Source: Planctomycetales bacterium
GTDB lineage: Bacteria > Planctomycetota > JAKEIC01
Length of the DNA stretch: 40,424 bases
Direction of reading: 5' to 3'
Assembly: GCA_022614695.1 (NCBI GenBank)
Contig: JAKEIC010000293.1
Span: 1-40,424, forward strand
Of this stretch, positions 1-9,743 are shown in pieces. The position numbers were made by a program, and so were the translations under genes. The notes below the pieces were generated by a model that saw only the letters and a program-made list of their open reading frames with translations, was not told where the DNA came from and made no database searches. Each line of letters begins with the position of its first letter. The first letter of the stretch is position 1.

Positions 1-1
1 G

Positions 2-3000
2 GCCGCCGGCGGCACGCCGGTCACGCTCACGGGCACGGGCTTCCAATCGGGTGCCGCCGTGACCGTGGGAGGTTCCCTCGCGACCTCTGTGAGCATCCTC
101 ACTGCGGGTCTGCTCACGTTCACGACCCCGGCGGGCCCCGTCGGCCCCGCGGCGGTCACGGTCACGAACCCGGACACCCAGTCGGCCACGCTCGCCTCGG
201 GGTTCCTCTACGTCGGCGGCACCCCGACGATCACCGGGACGAGCCCTCCGAGCGGACCGACGTCGGGGGGGACCGTGGTGACGATCACCGGTTCGAACTT
301 CGCCGCGGGAGCGACCGTCACGTTCGGCGGCGCGCCGGCGACCACGGTCACGGTCGCCTCCTCCACGACCCTCCAGGCGACCACGCCGGCGGGCGCGATG
401 GGCCCCGTGACCGTCACCGTGACGAATCTCGACGGCCAGTGGGTCGCCGCGGTGAACGCCTTCACCTACCTCGGGCCCGCCCCAGCGGTCTCGGGGATCT
501 CGCCGGCGACGGGCCCGACCGGGGGCGGGACGACCGTCACCATCTCGGGGACGAACTTCGCTCCGGGAGCGACCGTCACGGTGGGCGGCGTCCCCGCGAC
601 GATCGTCTCCGTCGCCTCCACGCAGGTGGTCGCCACGACCGGGGCGGGCACGCTCGGCCCGGCCTCGGTCGTGGTCACGAACGTGGACGGACAGTCGGCG
701 ACGCTCGCGTCCGCCTTCACCTACCAGGGGGCTCCGCCGACGGTGTCGGCGATCTCCCCCACGAGCGGGACCACGGGGGGCGGGGCTCTCGTCACCGTGA
801 CCGGGACGGGCTTCGCCGCCGGCGCCACCGTGGCCATCGGCGGAGCCGCCGCGACGTCCGTCACCGTGGTCTCGACAACCACGATCACGGCGCTCACCCC
901 CGCGGGAGCGACGGGGACGGTCGGCGTGATCGTCACGAACGCGGACGGGCAGGCCGCGACGCTCGCCTCGTCCTACACCTACGTCACGGGACCCTCGATC
1001 TCCGGACTCGCCCCGGCCTCGGGCACCTACCTGGGAGGGACGGTGATCACGATCTCGGGATCCAACTTCGCCGCGGGGGCGACGGTCACGATCGGCGGCG
1101 CAGCGGCGACGTCGGTGACCATCGTCTCCTCGACGACGATCACGGCCGCCACCCCGGCGGGGGCGGTCGGCCCCGCCAACGTCACCGTCACGAACACGGG
1201 TCCGCTCCCGACGACCCTGGCGGGCGCGTACACGTTCACGGGCCCGAGCCCCACGGTCTCCGGCGTGTCTCCCTCGAGCGGCCCCACCTCCGGCGGGACC
1301 GTCGTCACGATCTCGGGGTCGGGCTTCTTCGCGGGCGCGACGGTCTCGATCGGGGGAGCATCCGCGACCGTGACCTCCGTCTCCTCGACGCAGATCGTCG
1401 CGACGACGGGCGCCGCGACCCTGGGGCCGGGTGCCGTCACGATCACGAACGCGGACGGCAACGCCGGGACTCTCGCCTCGGGGTTCAACTACCTCGGTCC
1501 CGCCCCGACTCTGGGCGGGATCGTGCCCGCGTCCGGACCGAACGGCGGCGGAACGACCGTGACGATCACCGGGACCAACTTCGCGGCCGGGGCCACGGCC
1601 TCGATCGGGGGAGTCGCGGCGGCGAGCGTTTCGGTGCTCACCTCGACCACGCTCACCGCCGTCACGCCCTCGGTGGCGCCCGCGATCGGCCCGTTGGCGG
1701 TCTCCGTGACCAACGTGGACGGCCAGTCGGCCGCGCTCACCGGCGCGTTCAACGCGGTGGGCCCTGCGGTCTCCGTCACGGGGATCTCGCCCTCCTCGGG
1801 CCCCCACGCGGGGGGGACGACGGTCACGATCTCGGGGACGAACTTCGTGGCCGGGGCGACCGTGAGCATCGGGGGGGTCCTTGCGACGAGCGTGACAATC
1901 GTCTCCACGACGACGCTCACGGCCGTGACCCCCTCGGTGGCGCCCGCGATCGGGCCGCAGTCCGTCACCGTCACGAACAAGGACGGCCAGTCCGGGACCC
2001 TCGCGGGAGGCTGGAACGCCGTCGGTCCATCCGTGACGGTGACGGGGGTCTCTCCGGGGGCCGGGCCGTACACGGGCGGAACGACCGTCACCGTGACGGG
2101 AGCGAACTTCGCCGCTGGGGCGACGGTCACGATCGGCGGGGCGGCAGCGACGAGCGTCGCCGTCCTCTCCTCCACCTCTCTCACGGCCGTCACTCCGGGC
2201 CTCGCCCCGACGATCGGACCGCAGGCGGTGACGGTGACCAACGTGGACGGCCAGTCGGGGACGCTGGCGGGCGGCTGGAACGCCCAGGGGCCCGCCCCGA
2301 CGGTCACGGGGATCGCTCCTACGAGCGGCCCGTACACGGGCGGGACGGCCGTCACGGTCACCGGGACGAACTTCGTGTCGGGGGCGACGCTCACGATCGG
2401 GGGGGCGGCGGCGACGTCGGTCAGCGTGGTCTCCTCGACGACGATCACGGCGGTCATGGGGAGCACGGTGCCGAACATCGGGCCGATGGCCGTGACGGTC
2501 ATCAACGTGGACGGCCGCTCCGGCTCGCTCGCGGGGGGCTTCAACTCCGTCGGACCGGCGGTGACGGTCACGACGGTCTCCCCGGCCTCCGGTCCGAACG
2601 GGGGCGGCACGCTCGTGACGGTCGCCGGGACGAACTTCGCCCCGGGCGCGACCGTGACGGTCGGTGGCGCGGCCGCGACGAGCGTGACGGTGGTCGGCGC
2701 GAGCGCGATCACGGCGCTCACGCCGGCCGTCGCGCCCGCGATCGGCCCGCAAGCGGTGACCGTCACGAACGTGGACGGGCAGGCAGGGACTCTCCCCGGC
2801 GGCTGGAACGCCCTCGGGCCCGCGCCGACCCTCGCGTCGGTCTCCCCCTCGGCCGGCACCAATGCGGGGGGAACGGCGATCACGCTCACGGGGACCAACT
2901 TCGCGTCCGGCGCGACGGTCACGATCGGAGGTGCCGCCGCGACCACCGTCACCGTCGTCTCCACGACGACGATCACCGCCGTGACGCCGAGCCTCTCCCC

Positions 3001-6000
3001 CGCCATCGGTCCGCAGGCCGTCACGGTCACGAACGTGGACGGGCTCTCGGCGAGCCTTTCGGGAGGCTGGAACGCCCTCGGGCCCGCGCCGACGCTCTCC
3101 GCGGTGATCCCCGCCTCGGGCTCCTCGGCGGGCGGCTCCGCGGTCACCCTCACCGGGACGAACTTCTTCGCGGGCGCCACCGTGACCTTCGGCGGGATCG
3201 CGGCGACCAGCGTCGTCGTGGTCTCTTCCACCTCGATCACGGCCGTGGCCCCGAGCGTCGCCCCATCGGTCGGCCCACAGACCGTCACGGTCACGAACGT
3301 GGATGGCCAGTCGGCCTCGATCGGAGGCGCCTGGAACGCCCTGGGACCGGCTCCGAGCCTCTCCTCGGCCTCCCCTGCCTCCGGTCCCAACGGCGGCGGG
3401 ACGACGATCACGCTCACGGGAACGAACCTCTTCTCCGGGGCCACGGTCACCGTCGGCGGCGCCGCGGCCACGAGCGTGACGGTCGTCTCCTCGACGACGA
3501 TCACCGCCGTCACCCCGAGCGTCGCCCCCGCAATCGGGCCCCAGACCGTCACCGTGACGAACGCGGACGGCCAGTCGGCGAGCCTCGCGGGCGGCTGGAA
3601 CGCCCTCGGGCCGGCCCCCACGCTCGCCTCGGTCACGCCCGCCTCGGGACCCAACAGCGGAGGCACGGCGATCACCCTCGCCGGGACGAACTTCGTGGCT
3701 GGCGCGACGGTCACGGTCGGTGGGATCGCCGCGGGGAGCGTCAGCGTCGTCTCCTCGACGACGATCACGGCCGTCGCGCCGAGCGTCGCTCCCGGCATCG
3801 GCCCGCAGACCGTGACCATGACGAACCCGGATGGCCAGTCGGCGAGCCTCGCCGGGGGCTGGAACGCGCTCGGGCCGGCGCCGACGCTCGCTTCGGTGAG
3901 CCCGTCGAGCGGCCCCGGCGCGGGCGGGACCCTGGTCACTCTCACGGGTGCTAACTTCGTCTCGGGCGCCACCGTGACATTCGGCGGGACGACGGCCGGC
4001 TCGGTCACGGTCACCAACTCCACGACGATCACGTGCGTCACCCCGTCCGGTTCGGGCGCGGTGAACGTCACCGTGACCAACACGGACGGGCAATCGGCGA
4101 CTCTCGTCGGGGGCTACACGCTCGCGGGGCCGCCGACCCTCGCGACGGTCTCGCCGTCGGCGGGTCCCGAGACCGGCGGGACTCTCGTCACGCTCTCGGG
4201 GACGAACTTCATCGCAGGGGCGACCGTCACCGTGGGGGGCCTCCTGGCCACGTCCGTGACCGTGGTCTCCCTCACGACGATCACGGCCGTCGTCCCGGCC
4301 GGCCCGCCCGGGGCCGCGGACGTCACGGTCACGACGGCGAGCGGGTCGGCCACCCTCACGGGAGCCTTCTCGTGGAGGGCGGTCCAGACCCAGGTGCTCA
4401 CGGGCCCGACCGACTGGCTCCTCCAGGCGCTCGCAGGGACGGACTGGACCGGGAGCCCCGGGAGCGTCCAGCTCCAACGGAACGCGGCCGCCTTCTACGG
4501 GGACGGGACAGTCGTCACGGCCGTCGCGTACTTCCACTCGGGCGCGAGCCCGACCCGGATCCTCGTCGGCACGGCGGGCGCCGGGGCATTCCTCACGACC
4601 GACGGCGGGACCACCTGGCGCAGCTTCACCCGATACTCCTCCCCGTCCCTCCCCAGCAACCGCGTCCTTTCCGCGGCCTTCTTCAGCGGCGGGGGCGGGG
4701 GCAACACCTTCCTCATCGGGACCGACAACGGGGCGGTGCTCTCGCGCGACGGCGGCGCCTCGTTCCGGACCTACGACCTCTTCTCGATCCCCCCGCTTCC
4801 CGGGCGCGAGGTCGAGGCCGTCTCCTTCCACGACGGGAACACGACGGGCAGCGTCTTCCTCCTCGCGACCAACGGGGGGTCCGTCTTCGCCGGCGGAGGG
4901 GCGTGCCTCACCCGTGATGGGGGGAACACCTTCACCGTGTTCAACGGCGGCTCGACGCCCGGGGTCGGGAACAACTGGGTCCGGGCGGTGGACTTCCACG
5001 ACGCCGACACGACCGGGAACACATTCCTCGTCGGGAGCTACTCCCAGGACCTCCTAGGGACGGGGGGCGCGTGGATCACGACGAACGGGGGGGCCTCGTT
5101 CACGAAGTACTTCCGCTTCTCGACGCCCGCGCTCCCCTGCGACGCGATCCGGGCCGCGGCGTTCCACCCGGGCGACACGACCGGGAACACGTGGTTGGTC
5201 GCCATGGACACCTACCTCGGCGGCGCGGGCGGGGTGGTGCGAACGGTGAACAACGGCGCCTCATTCACCACCTGGAATACCGGCTCCACCCCCGCGCTCC
5301 CGAGCAACAACGCGGGCCGTCTCGCCGCCGCGACGGTCGCGAGCCGGTTCGCCCTAGGCACGGACGACGCGGGCCTCGTCTTCACGACCGACTCGGCGAC
5401 GACCTTCGTGGGACGGAGCGTCTCCTCGAGCCCGGCGCTCGCATCGAACGCGGTGCGAGGGCTCGACTGGTTCCGCGGGAACACGACGACGTTCCAATCG
5501 GGGACCGGCACCAAGACCGCGACGACGGGAGCGGGAGGGGTGCAACAGACCACGGACTCGGCGGCCTCGTTCTCGGCCCTCCCCCTCGCTCCGCCGGATG
5601 TCCTGGCCCACGAGAACATCCGGGGCGTGGCCGTCTTCCGCCGGGACGGGACGGGCAACCGGATCCTCGTGGCGACGGGCCGGGGCGCGGCCCTCACGAC
5701 CGACAGCGGGGCCACCTGGGCTCTCTTCTCGACGGCGTCGTCCCCGGCCCTGCCGAGCGACGACGTGACCTCGGTCGCCTGGTACGAGGGCGTCACGGCG
5801 GGGACGACATTCCTCGTGGGGACGACGGCGGGAATGGTCCGGACGACCGACGGCGGGACGAGCTTCGCGACCTACACCACGGCGCAGGGGCTGCCCTCGA
5901 ACGACGTGCGCGCGGTGGCGTACTTCGCCGGGAACACGGCGGGCACGCACTTCCTCGCGGGGACCGCGGCCGGGATCGGGGTGACGACGAACGGCGGGAC

Positions 6001-7954
6001 CACCTTCTCCGCCATCGGGACCCCCACTCTCCCGAGCGGGAACGTCCGGGGAGCGGCGTACTTCGACGGGAACACCAGCGGGGCCACATTCCTCGTCGCG
6101 ACCGCGGCGGGGCTCGCCCGGACGACCAACGGCGGGACCTCGTTCACGACGGCGACCACGGCCCAGGGGCTTCCGTCGAACGACGTGACGTCCTGCTCCT
6201 ACTTCTCGGGGAACGCGACCGGCTCGACGTTCCTCTGCGGCACGACGGCGGGGGCGGCGGTGACGACGAACTCGGGCGGGGCATTCACGGCCCGGACGAC
6301 GGCGAGCGGGCTCCCGAGCAACCTCGTCGCGGCGGTGTCGTTCTTCTCGGGGAACGCGGGGGGCACGCACTTCGCCATCGGCTGCCTCACGTCCGGGACC
6401 CCCGGCGGGCTCGCCCTGACGACGAACGGCGGCGGGTCGTTCACGGTCCGCTCGACGGGCTCGGTGCCTCCGCTCCCGGCGAACGAGGTCGCGGCCGTGG
6501 ACTACGACGACTCCGTCGCGACCGCGGACCGGTTCGCCGTGGGGATCGCCGCCGCGACTCCGACGGCGCCGGGCGGGGTCATCGTAGAGAGGGGCCCGGC
6601 CTACTTCTCGAGCGGGACCCTCACGATCCCGTCGGTCGAGGGGGGCGTCATCCCCGTGACGCCTCCTCTCCAGCCGACTTGGGACGACCGCTTCCTCCGG
6701 GGCGTGGACTTCTACGACGGGAACACGACGGCGAGCCGCTTCGTCCTCGGGAGCCAGTACGGCGGGGCGGCGACCTCCGACGGGGGGAGCCGGTTCACCA
6801 CCGCCATGGAAGCGACGACGCCCGCCCTCTGGGGCGGCTGCCTCGGGGTCTCGTACTTCTCGGGGGACACGCTCGGGCAGACGTGGCTCCTCGCGACGCC
6901 CTCGGGGGCCTACCTCACCACGAACGGAGGGACGAGCTACACGCGCTTCTACTCGGGCAACGGCCTCCCGGCCGACGACGTCCGGGCCGTCTCGTTCCAC
7001 GACGGGTCGGCGTCGCCCTCGCGGTTCCTCTGCGCGACGGGGGCGGGCGTGGCCCTCACGACGAACGGGGGCCTCTCGTTCTCGGTCTTCTCCTCCCCGG
7101 CCGTGAACAACGACGTCCGCTCGTGCGACTTCCACGATGCGGACGCGACCGGCGCCCGCTGGGCGATCGCCACGGGGAACGGGATCTACCACACACAGAA
7201 CGGCGGGTCGTCGTTCACGAACCGCAATTCGGGCGGCGGGCTCCCGGGGAACAACGCCCGTGCGATTGCCTATTCCAACGGCGACACGACGGGGAACACC
7301 TGGCTCGCGGGGCTCTACTGGACCGCGCCGAACACGGGCGGCGTCGCCCTCACCACGAACAACGGCGGCTCCTTCACGGTACGGAACTCCACCACGAGCC
7401 CGCCCCTCCCGAACGACTTCGTGAACGCCGTGGACTTCTTCCAAGGGGCGGCCGGGTCGTGGATGGCGGGGCACGAGGGGGGGCTCTCGGTGACGACCAA
7501 CGGCGGAGGCTCCTTCACGAACTTCCGCGTGGCGCAGGGTCTCCCCGGCGACTCGGTCCAGGCGGTCGCCTACGCGAGCGGCGCGACGGGCGGCGCGACC
7601 CGCTGGCTCGTCGGGACCAAGGAGGGCGTCGTCCTCACGACGAACGGCGGCAGCACGTGGACGAAGTTCCGCCGCGGGACGCTGTCGGGCTACGTCTCGC
7701 TCATCGTGACGGAGACCAAGCCCCCCGGGACCTCGATCGCCTACCAGATCCTCGACGGCCAGTGGGGGCCCATCCCCGATGCGGTCCTCCCCGGGAACTC
7801 GACGGGCCTCGCGCCGGACCTCAACGGGGTCGTGGACCTCTCCCCGATCCCCGTCGCGACGTATCCCGCCATCCAGGTCCGGGCGATCCTCGCGACGACG
7901 AACCCGACCGCGACGCCGCGGGTGGACGAGATCAGGATCCGTTTCGCGTACTGA
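2..7954 (+). CDS. Giant IPT/TIG-repeat plus Asp-box propeller surface protein (5' end missing)
   Basis: The reading frame is open from base 2, and the bases before the first possible start (GTG at 59) already encode IPT sequence. The gene therefore begins outside the window; 2650 residues are visible. The first ~1460 residues are 17 IPT/TIG (immunoglobulin-like) repeats of 85-88 residues, the first one incomplete, each with the pattern SPxSGPxxGGTxVTITGTNF, GATVTIGG and VTVTNxDGQS. From about nt 4490 to 7680 there are ~21 modules of ~46-50 residues with the pattern LPSNDVRAVAYF, GNTxG, FLVGT and TTNGGTSFT. These resemble Asp-box/BNR or Ycf48-like beta-propeller blades. The last ~85 residues look like a beta-sandwich and end in VDEIRIRFAY. 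IPT arrays are usually extracellular adhesive or spacer domains, so a cell-surface or secreted role is inferred. The signal peptide cannot be seen. The ligand is unknown. Confidence 0.9.
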   Translation, partial: AAGGTPVTLTGTGFQSGAAVTVGGSLATSVSILTAGLLTFTTPAGPVGPAAVTVTNPDTQSATLASGFLYVGGTPTITGTSPPSGPTSGGTVVTITGSNFAAGATVTFGGAPATTVTVASSTTLQATTPAGAMGPVTVTVTNLDGQWVAAVNAFTYLGPAPAVSGISPATGPTGGGTTVTISGTNFAPGATVTVGGVPATIVSVASTQVVATTGAGTLGPASVVVTNVDGQSATLASAFTYQGAPPTVSAISPTSGTTGGGALVTVTGTGFAAGATVAIGGAAATSVTVVSTTTITALTPAGATGTVGVIVTNADGQAATLASSYTYVTGPSISGLAPASGTYLGGTVITISGSNFAAGATVTIGGAAATSVTIVSSTTITAATPAGAVGPANVTVTNTGPLPTTLAGAYTFTGPSPTVSGVSPSSGPTSGGTVVTISGSGFFAGATVSIGGASATVTSVSSTQIVATTGAATLGPGAVTITNADGNAGTLASGFNYLGPAPTLGGIVPASGPNGGGTTVTITGTNFAAGATASIGGVAAASVSVLTSTTLTAVTPSVAPAIGPLAVSVTNVDGQSAALTGAFNAVGPAVSVTGISPSSGPHAGGTTVTISGTNFVAGATVSIGGVLATSVTIVSTTTLTAVTPSVAPAIGPQSVTVTNKDGQSGTLAGGWNAVGPSVTVTGVSPGAGPYTGGTTVTVTGANFAAGATVTIGGAAATSVAVLSSTSLTAVTPGLAPTIGPQAVTVTNVDGQSGTLAGGWNAQGPAPTVTGIAPTSGPYTGGTAVTVTGTNFVSGATLTIGGAAATSVSVVSSTTITAVMGSTVPNIGPMAVTVINVDGRSGSLAGGFNSVGPAVTVTTVSPASGPNGGGTLVTVAGTNFAPGATVTVGGAAATSVTVVGASAITALTPAVAPAIGPQAVTVTNVDGQAGTLPGGWNALGPAPTLASVSPSAGTNAGGTAITLTGTNFASGATVTIGGAAATTVTVVSTTTITAVTPSLSPAIGPQAVTVTNVDGLSASLSGGWNALGPAPTLSAVIPASGSSAGGSAVTLTGTNFFAGATVTFGGIAATSVVVVSSTSITAVAPSVAPSVGPQTVTVTNVDGQSASIGGAWNALGPAPSLSSASPASGPNGGGTTITLTGTNLFSGATVTVGGAAATSVTVVSSTTITAVTPSVAPAIGPQTVTVTNADGQSASLAGGWNALGPAPTLASVTPASGPNSGGTAITLAGTNFVAGATVTVGGIAAGSVSVVSSTTITAVAPSVAPGIGPQTVTMTNPDGQSASLAGGWNALGPAPTLASVSPSSGPGAGGTLVTLTGANFVSGATVTFGGTTAGSVTVTNSTTITCVTPSGSGAVNVTVTNTDGQSATLVGGYTLAGPPTLATVSPSAGPETGGTLVTLSGTNFIAGATVTVGGLLATSVTVVSLTTITAVVPAGPPGAADVTVTTASGSATLTGAFSWRAVQTQVLTGPTDWLLQALAGTDWTGSPGSVQLQRNAAAFYGDGTVVTAVAYFHSGASPTRILVGTAGAGAFLTTDGGTTWRSFTRYSSPSLPSNRVLSAAFFSGGGGGNTFLIGTDNGAVLSRDGGASFRTYDLFSIPPLPGREVEAVSFHDGNTTGSVFLLATNGGSVFAGGGACLTRDGGNTFTVFNGGSTPGVGNNWVRAVDFHDADTTGNTFLVGSYSQDLLGTGGAWITTNGGASFTKYFRFSTPALPCDAIRAAAFHPGDTTGNTWLVAMDTYLGGAGGVVRTVNNGASFTTWNTGSTPALPSNNAGRLAAATVASRFALGTDDAGLVFTTDSATTFVGRSVSSSPALASNAVRGLDWFRGNTTTFQSGTGTKTATTGAGGVQQTTDSAASFSALPLAPPDVLAHENIRGVAVFRRDGTGNRILVATGRGAALTTDSGATWALFSTASSPALPSDDVTSVAWYEGVTAGTTFLVGTTAGMVRTTDGGTSFATYTTAQGLPSNDVRAVAYFAGNTAGTHFLAGTAAGIGVTTNGGTTFSAIGTPTLPSGNVRGAAYFDGNTSGATFLVATAAGLARTTNGGTSFTTATTAQGLPSNDVTSCSYFSGNATGSTFLCGTTAGAAVTTNSGGAFTARTTASGLPSNLVAAVSFFSGNAGGTHFAIGCLTSGTPGGLALTTNGGGSFTVRSTGSVPPLPANEVAAVDYDDSVATADRFAVGIAAATPTAPGGVIVERGPAYFSSGTLTIPSVEGGVIPVTPPLQPTWDDRFLRGVDFYDGNTTASRFVLGSQYGGAATSDGGSRFTTAMEATTPALWGGCLGVSYFSGDTLGQTWLLATPSGAYLTTNGGTSYTRFYSGNGLPADDVRAVSFHDGSASPSRFLCATGAGVALTTNGGLSFSVFSSPAVNNDVRSCDFHDADATGARWAIATGNGIYHTQNGGSSFTNRNSGGGLPGNNARAIAYSNGDTTGNTWLAGLYWTAPNTGGVALTTNNGGSFTVRNSTTSPPLPNDFVNAVDFFQGAAGSWMAGHEGGLSVTTNGGGSFTNFRVAQGLPGDSVQAVAYASGATGGATRWLVGTKEGVVLTTNGGSTWTKFRRGTLSGYVSLIVTETKPPGTSIAYQILDGQWGPIPDAVLPGNSTGLAPDLNGVVDLSPIPVATYPAIQVRAILATTNPTATPRVDEIRIRFAY
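1499..3874 (+). repeat. Nine tandem 264-bp IPT-encoding units with no length variation
   Basis: Units start at 1499, 1763, 2027 and so on to 3611, each exactly 264 bp (88 residues), and stop at 3874. The earlier IPT units (starts 218, 476, 731, 986, 1244) are 255 or 258 bp, and the units starting at 3875 and 4130 are again the short type. The long type carries a three-residue insertion around the TPSVAPAIGP segment. The block looks like a recent tandem amplification inside an older array, with phrases such as GGWNALGPAPTL repeated between units. Confidence 0.88.
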
Positions 7955-7963
7955 CGCGACTCC

Positions 7964-8380
7964 TCAGCGACTCCAGGGCTCGCGGACCTGTTGGAGCGCC
8001 TCCTCGATCCACTCCCGCTGGGTGCGCGACTTGCGATCGCCGGGCAGGGCGTCGCGCGCCTCCTCGAGGATCCTCGACGCGGCCGGTCCGCCGATGGCCA
8101 CGAGCCCGTCGAGAACCTCCTTCCAGACCCGGTCGTCGGGGTCGCGGAGGGCGAGGGCCAGGGTGGGGAGCGCCGCCGGATCCCGGAGCTCCCAGAGAGC
8201 ATTGAGGATGGCCTGCCGTCGCCCGCCGTCGGGCTCATGGTGGAACGCCTCCGCGAGTATCGGAGTCGCTGCTGTCCCTACCTCCAGGAGCGAGTGAAAG
8301 GCGTCCTCGCCCGCCGGGCCATCGAGCTCCCGGATGAGCTCCGTGACTCTCTCCCGGAAGTCGTCCGGTTCCGCGCCCAT
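7964..8380 (-). CDS. Small HEAT-repeat protein
   Basis: A 138-residue protein made of alpha-helical HEAT-type repeats: ATPILAEAFHHEPDGGRRQA, then PAALPTLALALRDPDDRVWK, then a third helix pair around GPAASRILEEA. No signal peptide or membrane segment is visible, so it is probably cytoplasmic. Such proteins are usually protein-interaction scaffolds and no specific partner can be named. It lies 8 bp downstream of the 80-residue gene on the same strand and is probably the last gene of the ketosynthase transcript. Its stop is 9 bp from the stop of the convergent giant gene. Confidence 0.8.
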   Translation of the reverse strand: MGAEPDDFRERVTELIRELDGPAGEDAFHSLLEVGTAATPILAEAFHHEPDGGRRQAILNALWELRDPAALPTLALALRDPDDRVWKEVLDGLVAIGGPAASRILEEARDALPGDRKSRTQREWIEEALQQVREPWSR

Positions 8381-8388
8381 GCGAATCC

Positions 8389-8631
8389 CTACGGCCTGGG
8401 CGGCGCCAGACGGTAGAGGCCGCCCTCGTCCCGGACGAGCTTCCCGAGGGCCACCAGCTCGTCCCAGGTCGCCTGCGGGATGTCGGAGGGGGGCTTCACC
8501 CCCACGATCGAGGACTGCTTGCCCCCGCTCATGGGGCCGCCGCCCATCGAGGATTCGTCGTCCCGTTGGTAGAGCTTCAGCCGCTTCTTGAACATCCGCA
8601 GGGCATGGTCCAGCTCTTCCTTCGTCGCCAT
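8389..8631 (-). CDS. Small conserved hypothetical protein (80 aa, SSIVG motif)
   Basis: An 80-residue protein starting MATKEELDHALRMFKKRLKL. I chose the ATG at 8629-8631 because a strong purine-rich ribosome-binding site (GGAGAGGAGGA) precedes it. The longer frame upstream is only low-complexity GC-rich sequence. It has a basic N-terminal helix (KKRLKLYQRDDES), a Gly/Ser-rich centre with GGKQSSIVGVKPPSDIP, and a C-terminal helix-turn segment (WDELVALGKLVRDEGGLYRL). I recognise the general type as a short conserved protein seen in Planctomycetes and related genomes, but no function is known to me. The C-terminal part resembles a winged-helix wing, which is only a suggestion. Confidence 0.72.
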   Translation of the reverse strand: MATKEELDHALRMFKKRLKLYQRDDESSMGGGPMSGGKQSSIVGVKPPSDIPQATWDELVALGKLVRDEGGLYRLAPPRP

Positions 8632-8693
8632 CCGGTCCTCCTCTCCAGCTCCAAGTCCCGCTCCCGCTCCCCCTCCCCCTCCCGCCCCGAAGT

Positions 8694-9743
8694 CTACCCC
8701 TGCGCCCTCACGAACACCGCCACCCCCGACGCCCCGTGGGTCGAGGGCGCGCTCGCAACGGCCGCGGCCTTCCGAGTCCCGACCGGCGCCTCCCGGACCG
8801 AGGCGGCGGCAACGGCGGCGGTCGCGGCGGAGAGGCACCCCGCCGAGTCTCCGAGGAGGGGCGCGAGCGGGAGGCGCGTCGGGCGGGAGGGAAGCCCGCC
8901 CGCGAGCCCGTGCGCCTCGGCGGCGCCGAGGGCTCCCGGGGTCCCCGCGACCGCCGCCAGGGCGACTTCCCAAGTGGAGACTCCTGCCCGTGCGAGAGCC
9001 GTCCCTGCGAGAATCGCGTGGGCGGGGCCCGCCGCGCGTCCTCGGCCGGGCCGCCCGAGGGCGACCGCCGCCAGGCGTGCGTACGCTCCCCGGACTCCGG
9101 CGTTCACGCGGGAAGGCTCGGCTTCGAGGACGAGCGCGACGGCGCCCTCGCCGGGGCTCCTTCGTCCGCGGGCCGCCCGGAGTCCCTCGAGGAGCAGGGT
9201 CGGCGCCTCTTCCACGCCGACCGCGACCGCCCTGCGGGCGGCGCCGGCCAAGAGGAGGTTCGCCGCGACGGCCAGCGCCTCGAGACCGACGGCCTCCCCG
9301 CCGACGATCGTGTGGCAGGGGCCGCGGATCCCCCGCTCGACCGAGAGGTGCCCGCCGGGCGCGTTCAGGACCCCGGTGGAGAAAACCGTCGGCGAGACGG
9401 CGCGAGGGCCCTGCTCCCGGAAGACCCGGTGAAACTCCTCAAAGAGCGAGAGGCAGCCGTAGCGCGTCCCCACCACGACCGCGGTCTCGTCGCCTGGCGA
9501 CCCGGCGCCCGCGTCCCGAAGGGCGAGCAGAGAGGCCGAGACCGCGAGGATCGAGGACCGGGACATCCGCCGCCAGTCCTTCGCCTCGCCGATCGTCTCC
9601 GGCTCGAACGCGCGCACGCGGAGCGCGCCGTCCGGGTCCGCCGCCGGCCTGCGCGCGGCGCGGGCGGCCGCCACGAGGTCCGCCCCCGTCCCGATCCCGA
9701 GCGGGGTGAGGGCTCCGATGCCCGTCACGACGAGCGAGGTCAC
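8694..9743 (-). CDS. Ketosynthase-fold partner protein lacking catalytic residues (KS-beta / chain-length-factor-like)
   Basis: This 349-residue thiolase-fold protein is homologous to FabF-type beta-ketoacyl-ACP synthases. The nucleophile Cys of the TACxSG motif is replaced by Glu (GPCHTIVGGEAVGLEAL, Glu ~150, codon 9294-9296). The HGT and KxxxGH motifs are also gone: the latter reads APLLGDSAG. That pattern matches chain length factors (KS-beta), which pair with an active ketosynthase and set product length. The GTG start at 9743 overlaps the TGA of the upstream active ketosynthase (GTGA), which suggests equal synthesis and a heterodimer. The longer upstream frame only reads into that gene. 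The product is unknown because no ACP, ketoreductase or cyclase is in view. Confidence 0.82.
   Translation of the reverse strand: MTSLVVTGIGALTPLGIGTGADLVAAARAARRPAADPDGALRVRAFEPETIGEAKDWRRMSRSSILAVSASLLALRDAGAGSPGDETAVVVGTRYGCLSLFEEFHRVFREQGPRAVSPTVFSTGVLNAPGGHLSVERGIRGPCHTIVGGEAVGLEALAVAANLLLAGAARRAVAVGVEEAPTLLLEGLRAARGRRSPGEGAVALVLEAEPSRVNAGVRGAYARLAAVALGRPGRGRAAGPAHAILAGTALARAGVSTWEVALAAVAGTPGALGAAEAHGLAGGLPSRPTRLPLAPLLGDSAGCLSAATAAVAAASVREAPVGTRKAAAVASAPSTHGASGVAVFVRAQG

Noticed and set aside
1499-3874. CRISPR array suggested by regular repeats
   Set aside because: The period is 264 bp, in frame, with all of it coding for IPT domains, and there are no spacers or cas genes.
439-3954. Plus-strand alternative frame of 1171 codons inside the giant gene
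   Set aside because: The translation is Arg/Gly/His-rich shadow sequence, while the IPT frame is clearly the real one.
1489-4083. Long open frame on the minus strand (864 codons) across the IPT array
   Set aside because: It is the antisense shadow of a GC-rich tandem repeat; its translation is a repeat mirror (VTVAPxxKFVPV) with no independent features.
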